Shown: positions 56,301 to 64,000 of the stretch, in pieces
Numbering within the stretch: position 1 is the first letter of the stretch
Layout of the letters: the number at the start of each line of letters is the position of its first letter
DNA from: Burhinus oedicnemus
Lineage: Eukaryota > Chordata > Aves > Charadriiformes > Burhinidae
Reading direction: 5' to 3'
Assembly: GCA_008921705.1 (NCBI GenBank)
Contig: VFFE01007126.1
Span: 417,830-481,829 of the forward strand
DNA length: 64,000 bases
The notes under the pieces: generated by a model
Databases searched by the model: none
What the model was told of the DNA's origin: nothing
The model's input: the letters and a program-made list of their open reading frames with translations, nothing else
Position numbers and translations under genes: made by a program

Positions 56301-56501
56301 AAGCAGAAGGGAAGAAAAGCTAACTGTGAAGCGTAGAAGGAAGAGACATTTAAAAGGGAGGCTAGATGCGGATTAAAAACCCGACCCCATCGCAGAAGGC
56401 CATTACCAGGTTACAACAGGCGAACGAAGAGGCCTGAGATATCAACACTGATGCAGAAAACATCCAGGCCAAATTGAGCTGTCCTTCAAACCCCCCAAAA
56501 T

Positions 56502-57055
56502 TCATAGAATCATAGAATAGTTTAAGTTGGAAGGGACCTTAAAGATCATCTAGTTCCAACCCCCCTGCCATGGGCAAGGACACCTCCCACTAGACCAGGT
56601 TGCTCAAAGCCTCATCCAACCTGGCCTTGAACACCTCCAGGAATGGGGCCTCCACAGCTTCTCTGGGCAACCTGGGCCACTGTCTCAACACCCTCACAGT
56701 CAAAAATTTCTTCCTGAGATCTCACCTAAATCTACCCTCTTCCAGCCTGAAGAGGCTCATCCTATCAGTACAAGTCCTTGTAAAAAGTCCTCCAGATTTC
56801 TTGTAGGCTCCTTTCAGATACTGGAAGGCTGCTATAAGGTCTCCCCGGAGCCTTCTCTTCTCCAGGCTGAACAACCCCAACTTTCTCAGCCTGTCTTCAT
56901 AGCAGAGCTGCTCTAACCTTCTGATCATCTTCGTGGCCCTCCTCTGGACCCAATCCAATAGTTCCATGTCCTTCTTATGTTGGGGGCTCCAGAGCTGGAC
57001 ACCGTATTCCAGGTGGGGTCTCATGAGAGCGGAGTAGAGGGAAAAATCACCTCTA
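56502..57055 (-). repeat. CR1 LINE fragment, antisense
   Basis: It reads as the reverse complement of a CR1 3' end: the tail of CATAGAAT repeats, then GTTGGAAGGGACCTTAAAGA, then the block usually written as CTGGATGAGGCTTTGAGCAA in sense. It lies between the TRAM1 CpG island and LACTB2. Confidence 0.93.
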
Positions 57056-60000
57056 TTCATACTACTTTTATTTATTAAAGCTTCTGTCTGACAGATACAT
57101 CCAGTGGATATATGGAGAAGAAATATCAAAACCAGGAGTAATTTATGGCCAAAGTTTAGCATTGTCTGAAAAGCTTTCGCAGCCAGCAGCTAACGAATAC
57201 AGGGAGGTTAAGATGAAGCTATTTGGTATGGCTTTGCCTTGCCAGAATGGAGAGTGTGCACCAAATACGTTGTACGAACTGTTTTTAATACATTGGTTTC
57301 TTCCTGCTATATGGAGCGGTGAGCGATTCATGGAGCAGACTGCTTAGTGTATGACCGGGTTTTTCAGCCTTTATTGGCTGTGAAGGTGCTCAGACATTTT
57401 GTATGAATTTATTAAATCAGGAGACAGGGATACTTGGTATCTGGAAATGATCCGGGGTACTTAATACAGAAAAGGCTACGGAAATTTTTCCCTTCATAGT
57501 TAGAAACTTTTTTTTTTTTTAATGGAAAAGAAAAGTTCACACAGAACAAGCATTCATATTTCAGTACCAAGATGTTTTATATCTTAGAAATCTCCTCATC
57601 TCCTGGCCACACCAGTATTTTGTAACTCTTAAGTAAGAACATTATTTCAACAATAACAATGTGAAGGTATGTGACCAGTTGCATACTATGTAGTCACGGA
57701 TGTAACATACTGCACCCATGAAGTACGCCAGTTTGGGATAAAAATTGGAATCCTTTTTGCAATGTAGTCTTGCATCTATTTCCCACCTCAGCCTCGAAAG
57801 AAATCAGGTCACATCGTCTCCACAGAACAACAAACAGGACTTAACTGGGGCAAGACATCCTTTCCTCAAGCTGTAATCAGCAAGTGCCTCAGGTGTGTGG
57901 TGAGAAGTTCTCTCACAGGCACAGAGCTCCTTGGTTTTGTGTTTGTCCTAAGGACATACTGTAAACTGCTATACTGAAATGGAAAACAAGGCAACTTGTT
58001 GCCTCATCTGAACAGTTTCCACACTTTCCTTTTATTGGAGTTCTCTCTTCTGCCACGTGAGGTTTCTTACGGTTCTTTAGGTAAAGTGTCACTGTCTGAA
58101 ACACCTGAGACTGTCAGCCCTCTGCTTCTTGCCAATAGGTTGCTGGTCTGTGTTTGCCAGGTTTCTTTCTAGATGTCCATATTTTTAAATACTAGGCTTC
58201 AAAATGATCGCATCATTTAGGAAGGAAATTCCCGACAGTCTGAAATGGGGGAAGCTTCTGCCATCTTCTCACAGAAGCCACCCCTGTGGCGCTGCCGCTA
58301 CCAAAATCTTGCCATGCAAACCCCATACACCATTTCAGGTAGCAAGACTGTGGAGGATTAGGTAGTGAGCATAATACTGTACCCGCAGCAAGGGATACAA
58401 ACAGAACAATGCCCTTCCTATTTGGGAACCCTTCCCAAATTCACTTGTCATCAAACATGCTTAAAGATATAACCGAGAATGACATTTTAAACAAAATGTA
58501 AATAAGCAAGTGAGTAAGAAATAGAATAGTAAACCCCCAAAGGGTTCCAAGTACCATCAAACTTCTTTCCTAGGTCTTAAACCTAGTAAATGATGCTGCT
58601 CCTCAGGACGGGATCTTAAAATTAGCTGGCCGGAAGGCTGGAAACGCAGTTTGTGCTTCTTCCAGCTTCTGTCACCAGCTGTTTAGAAAGTTAAGGCATC
58701 AAATGATATTTGCCCTTCTAGCTTGATAAGACAGAAATTGGCCCTTCTCCTGTTTTTATTCCTAACTTTAAATGCATTCTGCACAGATGAATGTATTCAA
58801 TACAAGGGATGTAAACAGGCTAATCCCCATTTTTATACATATATAACATATAGCTTACATTGCCATTCTATTTTTAAATAAACACTCCTGACTTATAATC
58901 TCCTCATCAACAAGGAGTCTTAAGACTTTTACAACATGTCATAGCTGATATAAGTAACCTTTATTGTATATGTATTTTAGTAACAGTGCAATCTCTGCTT
59001 TTAGTATTTCAGAGACATGATACACGATCATTAATGATAAGTCTGGTTGAACTGCAATTTCCCTCATTTTTTGAGAATGTCAGGTGATACTTTAACTGAA
59101 CTCTAAAGCCATTTCTGTGTATTTTAAAATGAAGTACAGTGAAACAGAAGAAAATTGTTCAGAGACATTTTGCCTGCCAGTAGATTTCTTCTTTAGCTCA
59201 GAAAGGTAATGACACATCACCTCTTCATACCAGTTTCCTGCTGGCTTAGGTTCTCAGACCTCTGACAGAAAATTGTGCCATTTCACTGATTTTTCTATTT
59301 TCCTGAAGAAAAATTACATTATTCAGAGCATGTGAGTTAAGTTTTTAAAAAAGAAAACAGTGACAATTACCTTTTTACTCCTAACAATGGAAAAGGTAAC
59401 TATAAATTCATGAAATAGCAACAGGAAAACAGTAACTATTAATGGCAAGAAATCCATGTGAAAACTTCTGAGTAATTATGAAGAGAGACACAACCCAAAA
59501 GGTATTGAAAAAAAATCAGGTTTGTGGGAGGAGGGGAAACAAAAAGTGGCTGAAATGGAAAAATGCAAGTAAACAGAAAATATAAAAGGAAGAAAAACTA
59601 GGAGACCTGAAAAAGACCCCAAAATGGCATTGCACAGGAAGTTAAAAGTGAGCAAGAGTCATGATGTAGCCAAAAACCAGATCAATGAAGTTTGTGAAAA
59701 GCATCATTTTATAGAGCAGAAAGTTATTATTTCCCCTCTTCGGGGGTCTGGCTACTGCTTCAGAATATGAATTCAGTTTTGGATTGCTGTTTCTGGGAGT
59801 ATGTTTGTATTGGATTTGGCTCAGCTAATCAGAACAAATGCCATCAACTTAATAAAATAATGATAATTATTAAGACATGCCTTAAATAACCAAATGTTTC
59901 CAAAATGAAGGTACAGGATTGAATAGTGAAAGGTTTTCAAGGATTTTCAAGGACATATATTTGCCTTTGGTACTTTCAAACATCTCTTATCTGATTTTTT

Positions 60001-63000
60001 TTAAAGTTGAGCCAGCATTAAAAGAAATATATCTAACATAAAAACTTCACATACTTTGAATACACAAAGTAATGCAAATATTTATACACTATTCTGAAAG
60101 TTTAAGCTACACAGAGAACTGAACTTGCAGTTTAAATAAATCTTAAAACATTTTAACACCATACAGTATCATACAACCAAATACAATCTTTAGTTAAAAT
60201 ATTTGTAGTTTAAATGGATTTAACAGCAAAACTTGAAGCTTGTTAGTTATAAAGTGACAAACTTAACTTCATATAGTGTGTAATACATATCTGAATTTAT
60301 ACAGCTTTTTAATCACATTCTTGAAAAATCTTATAAGATAAAGACTTTAAGAGTCTGCTCCAACTCTGTGCATTTTTTGACATTGATTAGTTAAAATTTA
60401 TGAATCCTTTGAATGAATTCCATAGAAATAGTGTTTCCACCAGAATACAGAAAAGTCTGGAATTACTTTCATGTCTCTTAAAACCTACTGCAGTGAGCAA
60501 CCAGCAAAGATGTGCACAGGCAGCTAAATTAAAAAAGGAATATAAACCCCAGTATTTACATCTGTTAACAAAAATAATTTGGTTTTTAGAATGTACAGAT
60601 AACTTACTAGAAAATCACTTTTTGAAAAGCACAAGCAAATGAAAACAGGTTTAGAATAACATATTTTCTAGTCTTTTTACTAGAGATTTTTTAAAATATA
60701 TCTGTTAAGTTTTTAATATTGCTTTATAATATTGTAGTATTAAGTTTATAAGACCTTGCTATTAGTCTTCTGCCACTGATAAAAAGCTGGGTATTTTATA
60801 ACAGAGGTAACATTCAGTTCTTCACAGTCATTCCATTTTATTAACTCAGTACTTATCAGGTTATTTTTAGAATTCCCATAAAGCAGAACATGAAAAACAT
60901 TAGTTAACTGACTGTAACATTACTTTAAAATTGTGTTACCGCTTTAAAAAAAAAAGAAAGAAGAATTAGTTTTTATTTTATTTTACTTTATGTATCTTCT
61001 GAGCTCATTTTATTTTTTCATGCAGTAACTGTGCAGATTAAAAATATTCTTGAGCAATCCTGTGTAACTTATAAATTGTTTCTCCATCTGAAGTTGGGAG
61101 ATGCCTCACGTACTATTAAGAAAAAAAGAGCAAATTAGCCACAAACTAAGACTTAGATGTTATATATAAACATCAGACTATCTCAAACTTAACCTGTACG
61201 TGCATATGTATGTCTGTACTCGTCATTTTTTATTAAAACTACTGGAATACTTTCCTTCAGGCCAGTGTTGAGTTTTAATGGAAGGTGATAAACATTAACT
61301 GTTTCACAATGTAACCTAGCAATATAAATAACAATTAATAAAAAAGGGTTGAATAACCCTACGGTTATTTAAAGGTCAGAATATTAAATTTTCTAGATAT
61401 TAAGAAATTTGAGGTAGCAGTGAACTTGTTGCATTTTCTGAAACTTATGAACTTTAGTGAAAAAAACCTGTGCTGCTAAATTAAGAACAGTCAAATTATT
61501 TTTATCTCTTCATCAGCTGTGTTTTAAAAATGTGAAGCAATGACCAAGATATTAATATTCAAACATGGGAGAAAGCTTACATGTGCATATTGTGCCATGC
61601 TTCTGTATACAAGACATTATTTTTCTGTTTTAAGTGAGAAAAGCAAATCTGTAAAAGCAGTCTCACTCCTAATTGAAGTTATAAAAGTTATGTACCAACT
61701 AAAACTGCAATCCCTAGAATGAAGCGGTGAATTAATGACTGCAACAGACAGCATATGGCCATAATTTGCACAGAGTAGCTCTCTTGGAACATTGTAATAT
61801 GCCTGTCACATTCACTACCGATACTGACAACATGTTTCTTTGGAAAAATATTTTGTGAAAATTAAGCAGACAGTGTTATGACTGCAACTCAAGCCTTCCA
61901 TAATGAGAACAAAACTTGAAATACTGCAACTCAGGCAATGTGGAAAGGACATCATATCAAAACCAAATGAACAAGTAACATGAGTACGCAAGTATTTGTA
62001 TGCTATGTGCTCAGAACCAACAGAATCAATTTTCCTTAACAGATGTCCTTAATTTGAACTGAAAAACTGACAAAGGTCACATGATGTTAAGTGTTTATCA
62101 TAGCTCTGGGTCTAAGCTTGTATTTAAAAATTTAACAACTGTTTCCACACTGCAGAGATCAGCACAGAAAAACCCCGAGTGTCTTGATGAGACTGCTTTC
62201 CTCCTTCCCTGTGAGCCAAACTGAAGATTAAAAAACAAAAAAACAAAACAAGAAACTTTAAAGGGCACTTCTTGGGCTTTGTGGAAAGCTGGAGCACGCA
62301 GCTGAATCAAGGACCTCTAACTAGAGTAGAAGAGTCACAACAATTCTTCTGATTAGTATCTCCTCTAGTTATTTAAACTTTCTAAAAATTTCAAGCAGTT
62401 GCTGCTTTGTGAACAGATATCTGACTGAAGCTCCGTATCTGCTGTCTCTTCAAAATTCAAAGGTGATTTCTGAGGAAAACTGAGCTATTTTTGTCCACTA
62501 AGCACGAAAAGGGTGTTGTGGGGGGGTGGGGGGCGAGGGGAGAGCAGAACCAAATGAAAAAACACCCCTGGCTTAAGAGATGAAAGTCACTATCTCACTC
62601 AAATTAATTCCTGGACATTTAAGATGTATACATGCAGTCTTTTGTAGGGAAGACTGCAAGTCTATATTTAAAGAGAAAGTTAATTTATTCACTACTTCAT
62701 CTAAACAGAAAATGCTGTTGCTTGAGCTGCTTTGGCAGTGAAAGGAAGGCATAAATAGTCAACAGCATCTGATAGCCCAGAGGAATCTTGTGGAGCCAAA
62801 GTGGAGAACTGTGTAGGTCAATAATATGTTAATAACCAAGAACTGAGACCACATTTAAAAGCTGGTGCAGTATCATGCTGGTAAGCTTCCATGGCATTCT
62901 GCACAAAATATGCTTAAAGACAGCATTTTCTGAACTTCAGTAATGATTGTATCAGTGTGTCTCTAGTCTATTGTCTTTGAACAACAAGCAGCTCATTATT

Positions 63001-63822
63001 ATTACAAAAATAAAGTCTCAATTATTCAAGCAATTAGTATCCAGTAGCTGATTTATCATTAAAATAAACAGAAGGTCTAAGTTGGAAAAACACTGATTTC
63101 ATCTTGTTATTCAGGTTGGTAAATGCTGAAAATTTGAAACAGTTCTAAATATTCATGTAGTTATTTACTTTTAAGTAGACAGTCCTGTGTGCAGTTAGGT
63201 AATGTACAGAAAGAAATATTTTCCTTAGCTGATGGCTGAATAACGTTTCCACATGTGCATGCCACTACAGAAATAGAATACTTCACCTTGTTCACTAAAA
63301 GTAAAGGCACAATGTAAAACCAGAAAACTAAATATAGTTGCTCTACTTAAGTACTGTACTAGTCAGAAATCGTAAAAATTCACACTGTGTGATTTTAACC
63401 ATCTCCAGAACACATACATACAGCAATATGCATTTAGGAAAGGCAGAAACATAAAATATAATTCCATAAAATGCTACGTACATGCATACTTAGGTATGAA
63501 TTTCAGAAAATACACAAAGGTATAAAGCACGTATTCCATGGTATGTTTTAAATAAAAATTTAAAGGTCAACACATTGCAGTAATCTGTGCTCTAAGCATG
63601 TCACAAATACTTTATAAAACATTTTCTGAAAGTTTGGAAATACTGTATAACCATAGGCTTTTTGTATATAATTCTACTTCAGGTCGTCTGAAGGACAGCT
63701 ACTGCAACAAACTGCAGGTATTTTATCCCTCAGGAAATAATGCACTAAAATACAATGAGAAACAGTAGAAAGATAATAAAAATGAAAATGACCCTCCGTC
63801 CACCCCTCCATCCACAACTTAC
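57056..63822. other. LACTB2 3' region and LACTB2-TRAM1 intergenic sequence
   Basis: AT-rich sequence that must contain the last LACTB2 exon and 3' UTR if the gene is normal. It also holds a G-rich tract at 62519-62541 and A-runs at 60947-60956. I see no interspersed repeat and no other gene. Confidence 0.6.
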
Positions 63823-63904
63823 ACACTTTTCCTTCTTTTTCCAACTTCTTCAAGTGGACTAGGAGGTTGCTTTCTGCTGCTGGAAGTAAATTTTCAGGGA
63901 TCTC
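63823..63904 (-). CDS. LACTB2: LACTB2 internal exon near the 3' end (endoribonuclease LACTB2)
   Basis: LACTB2 is a metallo-beta-lactamase-fold endoribonuclease linked to mitochondrial RNA turnover. The 82-nt exon lies between a CATTAG acceptor and donor GTGT|GTAAGT. It encodes EIPENLLPAAESNLLVHLKK, then LEKEGKV and one base of the next codon. This matches the C-terminal part of the human protein ([27 protein letters not shown]), which forms a small winged-helix-like tail after the catalytic domain. The metal-binding HxHxDH exons lie beyond the right edge of the window. The exon, its strand and its position upstream of TRAM1 agree with the human gene order. The final exon was not found with confidence. 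Confidence 0.86.
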
Positions 63905-64000
63905 CTAATGGGAACGCAAATACGCATTTGTTTAAATATCTCCCAATTATTTTTTCAACATGGAACTCATGGTTTATTAACAGAGATTCTCCTCCTCTGA

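Noticed and set aside
60419..60471. Another possible LACTB2 last-exon site with a WWKH-like reading
   Set aside because: Only a tryptophan-lysine pair resembles the expected tail, and several equally good decoys occur in the interval.
61889..61914. Possible last LACTB2 exon ending LWKA and TGA
   Set aside because: Phase fits and WKA recalls the human end, but the acceptor has no pyrimidine tract, the intervening residues do not match, and chance similarity over three residues is likely.

Overview
The window looks like vertebrate, most probably bird, nuclear DNA. It is AT-rich and gene-poor, with large introns and one dense CpG island. Its interspersed repeats are almost all CR1 LINE fragments, several ending in the CR1-type 3' terminus (ATTCTATG/ATTCTGTG repeats), which is typical of bird genomes. 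I cannot name the species from sequence alone.

Two protein-coding genes can be recognised, both on the minus strand. TRAM1 (translocating chain-associated membrane protein 1) is complete. Its eleven coding exons run from 55508 down to 40703, every intron is GT-AG, and the phases join into one 374-codon frame, the length I know for human TRAM1. Its promoter lies in a CpG island at about 54.4-56.3 kb, and its 3' UTR probably runs to about 39.0-39.4 kb. At the right edge, one internal exon of LACTB2 (63904-63823) is clear. LACTB2 then TRAM1 on the same strand is the order known from human 8q13.3. I could not locate the last LACTB2 exon, which should lie between 57 and 63.8 kb.

Layout: 1-39 kb has no gene I can name. 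It holds old and young CR1 copies, simple repeats, a 20-N assembly gap and several splice-flanked open segments of unknown meaning. 39-55.5 kb is TRAM1; two CR1 copies sit in its intron 6. 54.4-56.3 kb is the CpG island. 56.5-57.1 kb is a CR1 copy. 57-64 kb is the 3' part of LACTB2 and flanking sequence.

No new system is demonstrated. The leads best worth checking are a possible transmembrane terminal exon at 18.0-18.3 kb, a phase-compatible exon pair at 21.7-22.8 kb, a 14-nt microexon-like site at 15.6 kb, and a strong plus-strand splice donor at the edge of the TRAM1 CpG island that would fit a divergent transcript.
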